This document shows, in pieces, positions 8,510-17,071 of a DNA stretch of 64,000 nt. The DNA comes from Streptomyces sp. G-G2 (lineage in GTDB: Bacteria; Actinomycetota; Actinomycetes; Streptomycetales; Streptomycetaceae): NCBI RefSeq assembly GCF_030063135.1, contig NZ_JASISO010000002.1, positions 248,001 to 312,000 on the forward strand, read 5' to 3'. The notes under the pieces are model-generated. The model was not told where the DNA came from. It searched no databases and saw only the letters and a list, made by a program, of their open reading frames with translations. Position 1 is the stretch's first letter; every line of letters starts with the position of its first letter. The translations under genes were made by a program, and so were the position numbers.

Positions 8510-9379
8510 TCAGTCCTTCCGGACCGTCGCCGGAGGGGCCGCCGCCATCAGCGCGTTGACCTCCGCGTACGGCAGTGCCCGCGCGCCGAAGCCGAAGGTG
8601 CCCCCGGCGCGGATCTCCTCGGCGGCGTGAACCACCGCGCCCAGCGCGGCCCGGGAGAGCGCCGAGCCGACGCTGATCCGCCGTACGCCGAGCTCCCCGA
8701 GGTCCGCCACGGACAGTGCCAGCGCGGGCGATCCCATCAGGACGTTGACCGGGCGGCCCACCGCCTCGCAGACCGCGCGCACGGATTCGGCGTCCGGGAG
8801 CCCGGGCGCGTACAGCACGTCGGCGCCCGCCGCCTCGTACGCCCGCAGCCGCCGGATGGTGTCGGGGAGGTCGGGGCGGCCCTGGAAGAAGTTCTCGGCG
8901 CGGGCCGTCACGGTGAAGGGGAAGCCGAGCGCGCGGGCTGCCTCGACGGCCGCGGCCACCCGTTCCACCGCTTCCTCCAGCGGCCGTACGGGGTCCTCGG
9001 GACGGCCCGTCGAGTCCTCGACCGATCCGCCGACGAGGCCCGCCGCGGCAGCGAGCCGGATGGTTTCGGCAACCTCGTCCGGGGTGTCCCCGAACCCGCT
9101 CTCCAGGTCGGCGGAGACGGGCAGGGGGGTCGCGGCGACGATGGCCGAGGCGTTCGCGAGGATCTCGCTCCGCGTCAGCCGGTCGGTGCCGTCCGGCAGC
9201 CCGAGGGCGTAGGCCAGCCCCGCTCCGGTGGTGGCCAGGGCCTCGAAGCCCAGCCCGGTCAGCAGGCGCGCGGTGCCCGCGTCCCAGGGGTTGGGCACGA
9301 CGAAGGGCCGGGGTCGCTCGTGCAGCGCGCGGAAGGCGAGGGCGCGGGCGTACTGGTCGGCCGGGGCGAGCGGGTTCAC
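8510..9379 (-). CDS. Isocitrate lyase/phosphoenolpyruvate mutase family protein
   Basis: 289 residues from GTG 9379, with GGAGGA 9 nt upstream. The TIM-barrel ICL/PEP mutase superfamily is shown by VPNPWDAGTARLL at the N-terminus, the metal-binding SADLESGFG, GGSVEDSTG, TARAENFFQG and the closing GVRRISVGSALSRAALGA. It lacks the isocitrate lyase KKCGH signature, so it belongs with the oxaloacetate-decarboxylase or carboxy-PEP-mutase-like members that cleave or form C-C or C-P bonds next to a 2-oxo acid. The real substrate is unknown. The 281 bp upstream, to the EamA stop, shows no gene. Confidence 0.88.
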   Translation of the reverse strand: MNPLAPADQYARALAFRALHERPRPFVVPNPWDAGTARLLTGLGFEALATTGAGLAYALGLPDGTDRLTRSEILANASAIVAATPLPVSADLESGFGDTPDEVAETIRLAAAAGLVGGSVEDSTGRPEDPVRPLEEAVERVAAAVEAARALGFPFTVTARAENFFQGRPDLPDTIRRLRAYEAAGADVLYAPGLPDAESVRAVCEAVGRPVNVLMGSPALALSVADLGELGVRRISVGSALSRAALGAVVHAAEEIRAGGTFGFGARALPYAEVNALMAAAPPATVRKD

Positions 9380-9660
9380 GGTGGTTGGTCCTCCGGGGCG
9401 TTGGGTGTCGTACGGGTTCGAGCCGACCAAAGGTGACGAACTCGAGCTGATCGCGGGCGAATTCCGGTCAAGACCAGCCACGGCCGCCGGGTGGTCCGCA
9501 GGGCGTGGCGCGGCCGTCGTTGGCGATCGGCTGGTGCCGCGTCGTCGCGACCGCGAGCCTGGCTCGCCCGCTACGAGGCCATGTGGCGGCGACGAACGGG
9601 GAGTTGGACGTGGGGCGCCCGGCGGGGCCGCGCAGGCACCGACCCCCGACGAGCGGCGGA

Positions 9661-10575
9661 TCAGCCGCTGAGCGGAGTCCCGGCCCGCGGCCCCGGCCGC
9701 AGCCGGGACACCGCCACCCCGCTCAGGCAGACGGCGCCACCGAGCAGGGTCACCCAGCCGGGCACCTCGTCCAGCGCGATCCAGGAGATGAGGATCACCA
9801 GGGCGGGCACCGCGTAGGTGGTCGCCCCCATCTTCCCGGCGGTGGTCCGCGACAGCGCGTACGCCCAGGTGGTGAAGGCGAGCGCGGTCGGGAAGACCCC
9901 CAGGTAGACCACGTTGAGCGTGGCCCCCAGCGGAGCCCGCGAGAGGTCGGAGACCAGTTGCCCCGCGAACGGCAGGCAGGCGACCGTGCCGGTCAGACAG
10001 CCGTACGTCGTCACCTGGAGCGGCGTCGCGTGGCGCAGCGCGGGCTTCTGCAGCACCACCCCGGACGCGTACGCCACGGCCGCCAGCAGGCAGAGCAGCA
10101 GCCCCAGGACCGACGAGGAGCCGCCCCCGGAGGTGGAGAGGCCGACAATGGCCGCGCCGAGGAAGGACACGCCCATCCCGGCCAGCAGCAGCGGCGGGAA
10201 CCCCTCCTTGAGGAACCACCCGCCCAGCAGCGCGATGAGGACCGGCCCGATGTTGACCACCATGGCGGCGGTCCCGGCGTCCACGAGCTGCTCGCCCCAG
10301 TTCAGCACGACCATGTAGACGCCGAACCAGAGCAGCCCGGAGCCCGCGATGCCCGGCCAGGCCTGCCGCGGCGGCAGCCCGCCGCGCCGCAGCGACAGCA
10401 GGACCAACAGCACCACGGAGCCGGTCACTAGCCGCCCCAACGCGAGGGCACCGGGGGTGAAGTGCTCGGCGGACGCGCGGATGGACACGAAGGCTGAGGC
10501 CCAGAGCGCCACGGTGGCCGCCGCGGCGAGGAGGGCGCTCCGGTCCATGCCGGAACGTTCGGTCGAGGGGGTCAT
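9661..10575 (-). CDS. EamA/DMT-family transporter (exporter)
   Basis: 304 residues with ten hydrophobic segments arranged as two EamA repeats. Typical signatures include VALWASAFVSIR in helix 1, ALALGRLVTGSVVLL, VGLSTSGGGSSSVLGLLLCLLAAVAYASG between the repeats, and LVILISWIALDEVPGWVTLLGGAVCLSGV at the end. Start taken as ATG 10575; ATG 10548 (MDRSALLA) is an equally good alternative. DMT proteins export small metabolites; the substrate is unknown. It is one of three EamA genes in this window (others at 48217 and 49249), which differ clearly in sequence. Confidence 0.88.
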   Translation of the reverse strand: MTPSTERSGMDRSALLAAAATVALWASAFVSIRASAEHFTPGALALGRLVTGSVVLLVLLSLRRGGLPPRQAWPGIAGSGLLWFGVYMVVLNWGEQLVDAGTAAMVVNIGPVLIALLGGWFLKEGFPPLLLAGMGVSFLGAAIVGLSTSGGGSSSVLGLLLCLLAAVAYASGVVLQKPALRHATPLQVTTYGCLTGTVACLPFAGQLVSDLSRAPLGATLNVVYLGVFPTALAFTTWAYALSRTTAGKMGATTYAVPALVILISWIALDEVPGWVTLLGGAVCLSGVAVSRLRPGPRAGTPLSG

Positions 10576-10622
10576 ACGCGCAATGTTTCATACGCGCCTC
10601 CCAGGACCCTCATGGATTTCCG

Positions 10623-10695
10623 TGCCCCCGGCAGGACTCGAACCTGCGGCCAAGTGCTTAGAAGGCACCTGCTCTGTCCACTGAGCTACGGGGGC
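10623..10695 (-). tRNA. tRNA-Arg (anticodon TCT)
   Basis: 73-nt minus-strand cloverleaf: a 7-bp acceptor stem (GCCCCCG with CGGGGGC), T8 A9, a D arm GCTC...GAGC, an anticodon loop CTTCTAA giving TCT, and the T arm GCAGGTTCGAGTCCTGC. The 3' CCA is not encoded. It reads AGA, a rare codon in such a high-GC genome. A near-identical copy lies at 11089-11161, differing at one D-loop base. Confidence 0.96.
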
Positions 10696-11088
10696 CGAGT
10701 GCGCGGACGCGGCCTCCTGGCGCCCCGTTACGCGTGGGGCGCGTGGGGGACCGGGGACGGTCGGCCCCGGAGGCCGCAGGTAGCGTCTCACACCGCCTCC
10801 GCCACCCCGACGACCTCGCCCGGAAGGTCTCCGCGCCGTCGGGAGCCCGGCCATCCCCGAGGTGGAGCACCCTCGCTACGGTCCGGAGAGTGAAGCGCGG
10901 GCCGGGGCGCGGCAGTTGCGCCGCCGCGGGTCCGCACGCGGGTCGGAACGACGGCAGGGCAGCCGCGGTGTCGGGATCCTCGCGACGCCGGCGGTGGGCG
11001 TACCGGCCCCGGCGGTGCGCGTACCGGCCCGGGCGGGAAAACGTACGGGCCCGGGCGGAAGGCGCACCGGCCCGGGCGGGAAGAAGAG
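10696..11088. other. Spacer between the two tRNA-Arg genes, no gene seen
   Basis: 393 bp. Short open frames here are not convincing, with no ribosome site and no protein pattern. The last 90 bp is a degenerate tandem repeat (separate entry). No integrase, att-like sequence longer than the tRNAs themselves, or promoter was recognised. Confidence 0.6.
10991..11083. repeat. Degenerate 21-22 bp tandem repeat upstream of the second tRNA-Arg
   Basis: Four units (10991-11011, 11012-11032, 11033-11054, 11055-11075) and a partial fifth, each of the form GCGG-n-CGTACCGGCCCGG. It lies just beyond the 3' end of the tRNA at 11089 on the minus strand, so it could be part of that transcript's termination or processing zone. 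Confidence 0.7.
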
Positions 11089-11161
11089 TGCCCCCGGCAG
11101 GACTCGAACCTGCGGCCAAGTGCTTAGAAGGCACCTGCTCTATCCACTGAGCTACGGGGGC
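11089..11161 (-). tRNA. tRNA-Arg (anticodon TCT), second copy
   Basis: Same cloverleaf as the gene at 10623-10695, identical except for one D-loop base (C in the first copy, T here). The anticodon loop is CTTCTAA and CCA is not encoded. The presence of T, the usual dihydrouridine position, suggests that this copy keeps the ancestral base. Confidence 0.96.
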
Positions 11162-11488
11162 CGGAAGGTGGCCGTGTGCGGCCTGGAGCCCCGGGGTGGG
11201 GGTGGGACTGTCGGTCCGTGCCGGGTCAAGGATAGGGCTCCGGCCGCCTTGTCCCGGTTGCTTCCCCCGCGTGCCACGATGTGGAGGTTCGGTGAAGCGG
11301 TCCCGATAATCGCAGGCAGGTGCGATTCGCGCACCGCTTTTGCGCCGCGGCGCCCCGGGTGTTGTGCACTCGTTATCCCTGTGCCCCACTCGTCCCGTCT
11401 GTCTGAGATGTGACCCCCTGGAGTCGCGTTCGCCGCGCAGGGAGCGTATAAGCTTCAAAAAAGGTCACAAATTGGGCATTCTTCACAT
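11162..11488. other. Intergenic region upstream of dynA
   Basis: 327 bp with no gene seen. The last 100 bp before dynA is less GC-rich (around 11445-11485, with an A-run and GGTCACAAATTGGGC), which suggests that the dynA promoter lies here. I could not assign clear -35/-10 boxes. It also serves as upstream region for the minus-strand tRNA. Confidence 0.5.
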
Positions 11489-13117
11489 GTGGTGACCTTG
11501 GATGTTCGGCCTCAGCTGCTCGATGCCCTCTCCGCCGTGCGCGACCGGGTAGCCTCCGTGCGTCTGCCGCTGCCCCTGCCCGGCGCCCCCCGCGCCCGCC
11601 AGACCAGAGCCGAGCTGCTCGCGCAGCTCGACGACTACCTCGTCCCCCGGCTCAAAGCGCCCGAGGCGCCGCTCCTCGCGGTCGTCGGCGGGTCCACCGG
11701 AGCCGGGAAGTCCACCCTCGTCAACTCTCTGGTCGGCCGCCAGGTGAGTGAAGCCGGAGTGCTCCGGCCCACTACCCGGACCCCCGTCCTCGTCTGCCAT
11801 CCCGACGACCACCACTGGTTCGCCGGGATGCGGGTACTGCCCGACCTGATGCGCGTCTGGCTCCCCCATGGGGAGGAAGAGGCGGTTCCGGTCGAGCGCG
11901 GGGGGCTCGGCCGCCGCCGGGCCGGCACCGGCGGCGGGCAGCCGCGCGAGCTGCGCATCGAAACCATCAGTACCCTCCCGCGCGGCCTCGCCGTGCTCGA
12001 CGCCCCCGACATCGATTCCCTCGTCGTCGACAACCGGACCCTGGCCGCCCAGCTGATCTGCGCCGCAGACGTCTGGGTCATGGTCACGACCGCCTCCCGC
12101 TACGCCGACGCCGTGCCCTGGCACCTGCTGCGCACGGCCAAGGAGTACAAGGCGACCCTGGTGACCGTCCTGGACCGGGTCCCGCACCAGGTGCTCGGCG
12201 AGGTCTCGCGACAGTACGCCGCGCTGCTCACCCGGGCCGGGCTGGGCGACGTACCGCGCTTCACCGTTCCCGAACTCCCGGAGTCCGCCGGGGGCGGCGG
12301 GCTGCTGCCCGCCAGTGCGGTCGCGCCGCTCCTCGCCTGGCTCAGCCACCACGCGCAGGACCCCGCCGCCCGGCAGCAGGCCGTCGGCCGGACCGCGCTC
12401 GGGATGCTCGACTCGCTGTCCCGGCGGATGCCCGAGCTGGCTTCCGCCGTCGCCGCGCAGCACGCCGCCGCCGTCCGGCTGACCTTCGCCGTCGAGGACG
12501 CCTTCAAGCGGGAGGGCAAGCGGGTCCGTACCCGGCTCGACCACGGCGGGGTGCTCGCCGGAGACGCCCTCACCCGCTGGCGCGGCTACCCCCTCGACAC
12601 CTCCGCCGACGAACTCCTCGACTCGCTCGCCGAGTCCCTCGCGGCCCTGCTCCAGTGCGCCGTGGCCGCCGCCGACGAGCGCATCGCCCAGGCCTGGCGC
12701 CGCGAACCGGCCGCTGCCGCCGTCCCGCTGCCCGCACCCGACCGGGAGGCGGGCGAACGCATCGGCATGGCCGTACGGCGCTGGCGGCGCGTCCTGGAGG
12801 AGTTGGCCGAGGAGGAAGTGGCCCGGCTGGAGAAGCAGCCCGGGCCCGACCCGGACGGTGTGGCGGCCCTGCTCGTCGCCGTGCTGCTCGGCGGCAAGCG
12901 GGCCCGGGCCGCCGGCGAGAAGCTCGTCGAGCGGGTCGGCGTACAGGCCGCGCTGCGGCTGCGCGACCGCGGCGGGGAACTCGTCGGGGGCCACCTCGAC
13001 CAAGTGCTTCGCGCGGAGCGCGACCGCCGCCTCGCCCCGCTCGAAGCACTCGAAGTGACCCCGGAACTCCAGGCCGAACTGATCGCCGCGCTGTCCGTAC
13101 TGCAGAAGGAGAGGTGA
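11489..13117 (+). CDS. dynA: Dynamin-like GTPase, DynA type
   Basis: 542 residues from GTG 11489. The GTPase has a P-loop at about 67-75 ([10 protein letters not shown]), a switch threonine in [11 protein letters not shown], a G3 region AVLDAPDID and a long helical stalk in the C-terminal half ([19 protein letters not shown] onwards). There is no strong membrane segment. In Streptomyces, DynA and DynB are the dynamin-like pair that stabilises FtsZ rings at sporulation septa; the gene order here (GTPase, membrane GTPase, second SSB) fits that locus. The start has a weak ribosome site, and dynB begins 4 bp after this stop, so the two are coupled. Confidence 0.82.
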   Translation: MVTLDVRPQLLDALSAVRDRVASVRLPLPLPGAPRARQTRAELLAQLDDYLVPRLKAPEAPLLAVVGGSTGAGKSTLVNSLVGRQVSEAGVLRPTTRTPVLVCHPDDHHWFAGMRVLPDLMRVWLPHGEEEAVPVERGGLGRRRAGTGGGQPRELRIETISTLPRGLAVLDAPDIDSLVVDNRTLAAQLICAADVWVMVTTASRYADAVPWHLLRTAKEYKATLVTVLDRVPHQVLGEVSRQYAALLTRAGLGDVPRFTVPELPESAGGGGLLPASAVAPLLAWLSHHAQDPAARQQAVGRTALGMLDSLSRRMPELASAVAAQHAAAVRLTFAVEDAFKREGKRVRTRLDHGGVLAGDALTRWRGYPLDTSADELLDSLAESLAALLQCAVAAADERIAQAWRREPAAAAVPLPAPDREAGERIGMAVRRWRRVLEELAEEEVARLEKQPGPDPDGVAALLVAVLLGGKRARAAGEKLVERVGVQAALRLRDRGGELVGGHLDQVLRAERDRRLAPLEALEVTPELQAELIAALSVLQKER

Positions 13118-13121
13118 CGCG

Positions 13122-15020
13122 GTGACCGCCCTGACCGACCGAACCGACGACCGCGACCGCGACCCCGACCTCCACCCCGAACGCGAAGGCGACGGGGACG
13201 GCGAGGGGGACCGGAGCCGCTGGGACGACGGGTTCATCGCACGTTCGCGCCACGTCGCGGAAGACGCGGGGGGCTTCGGCCCCGATGGCGGCCCGGACGG
13301 CGAGGGCAGCGCCGACGAAGCGCTCGTACGGGCCGTCTCCGGCGCCGGGAACGACGGCGGCAAGGCCCCCGCCGCGCCGCCGCTCAGCCCCGAGGGCCAG
13401 GCGCTGCGGACCCGCCTCGAAGCCCTGCGCCAGCTGGTCGGGCTGTCCAGGACCCGGCTCGACGGCAAGACGCTGGCCGAGGCGGGCCGGGTGCTCGACG
13501 AGTACGCCGCCCGGCGCGGCCTGTCGGGGCAGCACACGGTCGTCGCGATCGCCGGAGCCACCGGAAGCGGCAAGTCCACGCTCTTCAACTCACTCGCCGG
13601 AGTGCAGATCTCGGAGACTGGACTGCGCCGTCCGACCACCGCCGCGCCCATCGCGTGCAGCTGGTCGGACGGCGCCGCCGGGCTGCTGGACCGGCTGGAG
13701 ATCCCCGGCAGGCTGCGCCGCCGCCCGCGCGAGACCTCCGAGTCGGAGGCCCTGCGCGGGATGGTCCTGGTGGACCTGCCCGACCTCGACTCCGCCGTCG
13801 GCGCGCACCGCGACCACGTGGACCGGGTGCTCGCGCTGGTCGACGCGGTGGTGTGGGTGGTCGACCCCGAGAAGTACGCCGACGCGGTGCTCCACGAGCG
13901 GTACCTGCGGCCGCTGGCCGGGCACGCCGAGGTGACGTTCGTCGTGCTCAACCAGGTGGACCGGTTGCCCGGCGAGGCCGCCGACCTGGTCCTCGACGAC
14001 CTGCGCAGGCTCCTCGACGAGGACGGGATCGCGCTCGGCGAGCACGGCGAGCCCGGCGCGACCGTGCTCGGCCTCTCCGCCCTCACCGGTGAGGGACTCG
14101 GGGAGCTGCGCGAGCTGCTCGGTCAGTTCACCCAGGAGCGGGGCGCCGCGACCCGGCGGATCGCCGCCGACCTCGACCAGGCGGCTGTGCGGCTGCGCCC
14201 GCTGTACGTCGCCGACGGACACGGGGGGCCGGAGATCGGCGAGGGCGCGCGGGCGGAGTTCGAGGACCGGCTCGCCGAGGCGGTCGGGGCCTACGCGGCC
14301 GGGCTCGCCGCCGAGCGGGCCTGGCGGCGCAACGCGGGCAAGGCCTGCGGGACACCGTGGCTGCGGCTGTGGCGGTGGTACGAGGGCAGGCGCGCCCCGC
14401 GCACGCTGGCCGGGCTGGCCGCCCTGGCCGCGATCGGAGGCCGCGGTTCCGTCGTACCGGAGGCGCCGGTCGAGGAGGAGGTGACCGCCCGGCAGCGGGT
14501 GGAGCAGGCCGTACGCACGCTCGCCGACGAAGCGGTGGACGGGCTTCCGGACCCCTGGGCGCAGGCTGTGCGGGAGACCGCGGTGCGGGGCGCCGACCAG
14601 CTGCCCGAGGCGCTGGACGCGCTGACGGTGACGGTCGGCGTGCCCAGCGGGAAGCCGCCGCGGCCCGCGTGGTGGCCCGCCGCGGTCCTGACGCAGGCGG
14701 CCATGACCCTGCTCCAGATCTACGGCGGGCTGTGGCTGGTGGGCCAGATCATCGGGGTGCTGGAGCCGCGGCTGCTGCCGCCGGTGCTGCTGATGGTGGC
14801 GGGCATCGTGGGCGGACCGCTGGTGGAGTGGGCCTGCTCGCTGGCGGCCCGGGGCCCGGCCCGGCGGTACGGGCAGGACGCGGAGCAGCGGCTGCGGCAG
14901 GCGGCGGCGGGGTGCGGGCGGGCGCGGGTGCTGGAGCCGGTCGCGGCCGAGCTGCTGCGCTACCGGGAGGTGCGCGAGCAGTACGCGACGGTGGCGAGGT
15001 TGTCCACAACCCGTCAGTAA
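13122..15020 (+). CDS. dynB: Dynamin-like GTPase with C-terminal membrane hairpin, DynB type
   Basis: 632 residues from GTG 13122, with AGAAGGAGAGG upstream inside dynA. The first 90 residues are acidic and disordered. The P-loop is at about 145-152 (GATGSGKST), the switch Thr in LRRPTTAAPIAC, G3 in VLVDLPDLDS, and G4 in VVLNQVDRLPG. Near residues 530-575 two hydrophobic stretches (LLQIYGGLWLVGQIIGVL and LLPPVLLMVAGIVGGPLVEW) form a membrane hairpin, as expected for the membrane-anchored partner. It acts at the sporulation septum with DynA. The last codons overlap a DnaA-box sequence (15000-15008). Confidence 0.82.
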   Translation: MTALTDRTDDRDRDPDLHPEREGDGDGEGDRSRWDDGFIARSRHVAEDAGGFGPDGGPDGEGSADEALVRAVSGAGNDGGKAPAAPPLSPEGQALRTRLEALRQLVGLSRTRLDGKTLAEAGRVLDEYAARRGLSGQHTVVAIAGATGSGKSTLFNSLAGVQISETGLRRPTTAAPIACSWSDGAAGLLDRLEIPGRLRRRPRETSESEALRGMVLVDLPDLDSAVGAHRDHVDRVLALVDAVVWVVDPEKYADAVLHERYLRPLAGHAEVTFVVLNQVDRLPGEAADLVLDDLRRLLDEDGIALGEHGEPGATVLGLSALTGEGLGELRELLGQFTQERGAATRRIAADLDQAAVRLRPLYVADGHGGPEIGEGARAEFEDRLAEAVGAYAAGLAAERAWRRNAGKACGTPWLRLWRWYEGRRAPRTLAGLAALAAIGGRGSVVPEAPVEEEVTARQRVEQAVRTLADEAVDGLPDPWAQAVRETAVRGADQLPEALDALTVTVGVPSGKPPRPAWWPAAVLTQAAMTLLQIYGGLWLVGQIIGVLEPRLLPPVLLMVAGIVGGPLVEWACSLAARGPARRYGQDAEQRLRQAAAGCGRARVLEPVAAELLRYREVREQYATVARLSTTRQ

Positions 15021-15026
15021 TCCACA
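15000..15026. promoter_or_regulatory. Two DnaA-box-like sequences upstream of ssbB
   Basis: TTGTCCACA at 15000-15008 is the preferred Streptomyces DnaA box; TAATCCACA at 15018-15026 differs from a box at one or two positions. They lie 18 bp apart in the same orientation, at the dynB stop and 75-101 bp before the ssbB ATG. A role in controlling ssbB is inference. Confidence 0.45.
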
Positions 15027-15100
15027 GGCGGGGGCGGGGTGTGAGTTGCCGGGCGCAGCATGGATCCAGTGGAGGACATCGGATCCGAGGAGCGACCGGC

Positions 15101-15508
15101 ATGAACGAGACCCTGGTGACACTGGTGGGCAATGTGGCGACCGGAATGGACTTCCGGGAATCGCCCCAGGGGGCGGTGGTCAGATTCCGGTTCGCCGTGA
15201 CCCCGAGGTACTGGGACCGGCAGGAGGGGAGCTGGAAGGACGGCTCGACCAGCTTCTACACCGTGTGGGCGCGGCGGGCGCTCGCGGTCAACCTCACGGG
15301 GTCCGTCTCGTCCGGTGAACCCCTGGTGGTGCACGGGCGGCTGCGGGTGCGGGAGCAGGAGGGGGAGGGCGAGGGGAAGCGCCGGTTCTCGGCGGACATC
15401 GACGCGGTGGCCATCGGGCACGACCTGAACCGCGGCACCTCGGCCTTCCGGCGCATCGTCCGGGCGGACGCCCCACTGACGGTCGATCAGAAGGCGGCGG
15501 TGAGCTGA
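15101..15508 (+). CDS. ssbB: Second single-stranded DNA-binding protein, SsbB type
   Basis: 135 residues from ATG 15101, with GAGGAG 8 nt upstream. The OB fold is clear: MNETLVTLVGNVATGMDFRE, RFRFAVTPRYWDRQEGSW, STSFYTVWARRALAVNLTGSVSSGEPLVVHGRLRVRE. The acidic Gly/Pro-rich tail of the replicative SsbA is missing, and the protein ends shortly after HDLNRGTSAFRR. This short form matches SsbB, which in S. coelicolor affects chromosome segregation during sporulation. It sits 80 bp after dynB on the same strand, next to two DnaA-box-like sites. Confidence 0.9.
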   Translation: MNETLVTLVGNVATGMDFRESPQGAVVRFRFAVTPRYWDRQEGSWKDGSTSFYTVWARRALAVNLTGSVSSGEPLVVHGRLRVREQEGEGEGKRRFSADIDAVAIGHDLNRGTSAFRRIVRADAPLTVDQKAAVS

Positions 15509-15576
15509 GTGTTCGAGGCCGATAGGATTTCACGGAACTCACGGGCACCTGGGTCTTTGGCCCGGAGGGGAAGACT

Positions 15577-16977
15577 GTGTCGATCGCCGTTCCCGCGTCA
15601 TTCGCGTCATCCGCACGCGCTGTACCTGTTCCACCGGCTCCATCCGCTGTGTCCGCTCCCTCCGATTCCGCTGTTCCACCGGCTCGGACCGCCGCGGCCG
15701 TTCCGTTCGCTCCGGCCGCCGGGGCCGGCCCGGGCGGCGGGCCGCGGGCCTCCGCGCGGCGGCCGTTCGCCATGGCCCTGCTGGCCGCCGCCCTGGTCTC
15801 GGCGCCGGGCACCGCCGCCGCCGCCGAGGCGGACGGGACGGGCGTGCGGTCTGCGGAGGGCGCGAGCGCCGTGCTGGACGGGCTGAAGACCTACGGGCAG
15901 GCGGTGCTGCGCACCCAGGACGGAGCGGTCCAGCACATCTCGGCCGGGCTGTACGAGATGCGGGTCGACGGCGGCGGGATGCTCCAGACCTACGGGGTCG
16001 GCCTGACCGGCTTCGCGCAACCGGAGGCGCACTACACGGAGACCGCGTGGAGCCGCAGTCCGCTCGACGGCCACGGGGACGCGGGCCGGATCCGCTGGGT
16101 GCTGGAGCACTCGTACCCCCAGCTGAACGACCTCTCCGGGCTCGCCAAGGCCGCCGGGGCGGGACCGCTCACCGCCGAGAGCGCGGCGGCCGGGACCCAG
16201 GTGGCGATCTGGCGGCTGGCCGACGGCGCGCAGGTCGAGGCGGCCGACCCGGAGGCGGAGAAGCTGGCCGACTACCTCCAGCGGGTGGCGGGGCAGCTCC
16301 CGGAGCCGCCCGCCTCGCTGGGCCTGGACCCCGGTGAGGTGACCGGGGCGGTCGGCACCAGGATCGGGCCCGTCACCGTCCGGACCGGGGCGCAGAGCGT
16401 GACGGTCGTCCCGGACACGGCCGCCGCGGCGATGGGGGTGCGGGTGGTGGACGCCGACGGGCGGCCGCTCACCACCGCCGGGAACGGCAGCAAGCTGTAC
16501 TTCGAGGTCCCGGCGGGCACCGCCGACGGGACCGCCTCGGTGACCGTGCAGGGCGCGATGAGGGTGCCGGTGGGCCGGGTGTTCGCCAGCGGGGAGCAGG
16601 CCCGCCCGCTGATCGTCGCGGGATCCAGCGAGTCCGCGGCCACCGCCACCGCCACGGCGGTCTGGCCGACGGACCGGGCGGTACGGGCCTCGGCGGGCCA
16701 GGGTGCCCAGGGCTCGACGGGGACGACGGTGGGGCCGCCGGTGGGCGAGACCCGGGCCACGACGGGACGTGCGGGCGCCGCCGCCGAGGAGCGGCTGGCG
16801 GCGAGCGGCAGCTCCGCGGCCACCCCGTTGATCGCCTCGCTGGCCGTGGGCCTGGTGGTGCTCGGCGGGATGGTCGTCCTGATGCTGCGCAAGCGGCCGC
16901 CGGAGGAGAACCTGGAGCACCAGGAGCCCGAGGAGCACCGGGAGCCCGAAGAGCCCCGGGGCGAGCCGAGGGCGTAA
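15577..16977 (+). CDS. Thioester-domain-like surface protein with missing thioester cysteine
   Basis: 466 residues from GTG 15577 (GGAGG 8 nt upstream). After a long Ala/Pro N-terminal extension comes a signal core (RRPFAMALLAAALVSAPGTAAA, 61-82). Residues 105-240 match actinobacterial thioester (TQxA) domains that bind host or surface targets: RVDGGGMLQTYG and AGTQVAIWRLADG. The glutamine partner is Q208, but the position of the thioester cysteine (normally YC-I/V-D) reads YGVG, with Gly at 140. Two Ig-like stretches (240-360), a Thr/Ala/Gly linker, then LAASG before a membrane helix (ATPLIASLAVGLVVLGGMVVL) and RKR: a sortase-like sorting signal resembling LAxTG. Probably a wall protein with no thioester activity. 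Confidence 0.78.
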   Translation: MSIAVPASFASSARAVPVPPAPSAVSAPSDSAVPPARTAAAVPFAPAAGAGPGGGPRASARRPFAMALLAAALVSAPGTAAAAEADGTGVRSAEGASAVLDGLKTYGQAVLRTQDGAVQHISAGLYEMRVDGGGMLQTYGVGLTGFAQPEAHYTETAWSRSPLDGHGDAGRIRWVLEHSYPQLNDLSGLAKAAGAGPLTAESAAAGTQVAIWRLADGAQVEAADPEAEKLADYLQRVAGQLPEPPASLGLDPGEVTGAVGTRIGPVTVRTGAQSVTVVPDTAAAAMGVRVVDADGRPLTTAGNGSKLYFEVPAGTADGTASVTVQGAMRVPVGRVFASGEQARPLIVAGSSESAATATATAVWPTDRAVRASAGQGAQGSTGTTVGPPVGETRATTGRAGAAAEERLAASGSSAATPLIASLAVGLVVLGGMVVLMLRKRPPEENLEHQEPEEHREPEEPRGEPRA

Positions 16978-17071
16978 GAGGTCTCCCGGGCCCCGCGGCC
17001 GGGAGGGTGATCGTGGTCGCCAGGTCCGGTACGGCAGGTTCCGGGACGGGTTCGGAGGGTAAGGGCGTGCA

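Noticed and set aside
9380..9660. Small plus-strand frames between the PEP mutase-like and EamA genes
   Set aside because: No ribosome site and no protein pattern; treated as intergenic.
10623..11161. Genomic island or att site bounded by the two tRNA-Arg genes
   Set aside because: Only 393 bp lie between them, with no integrase or foreign composition.
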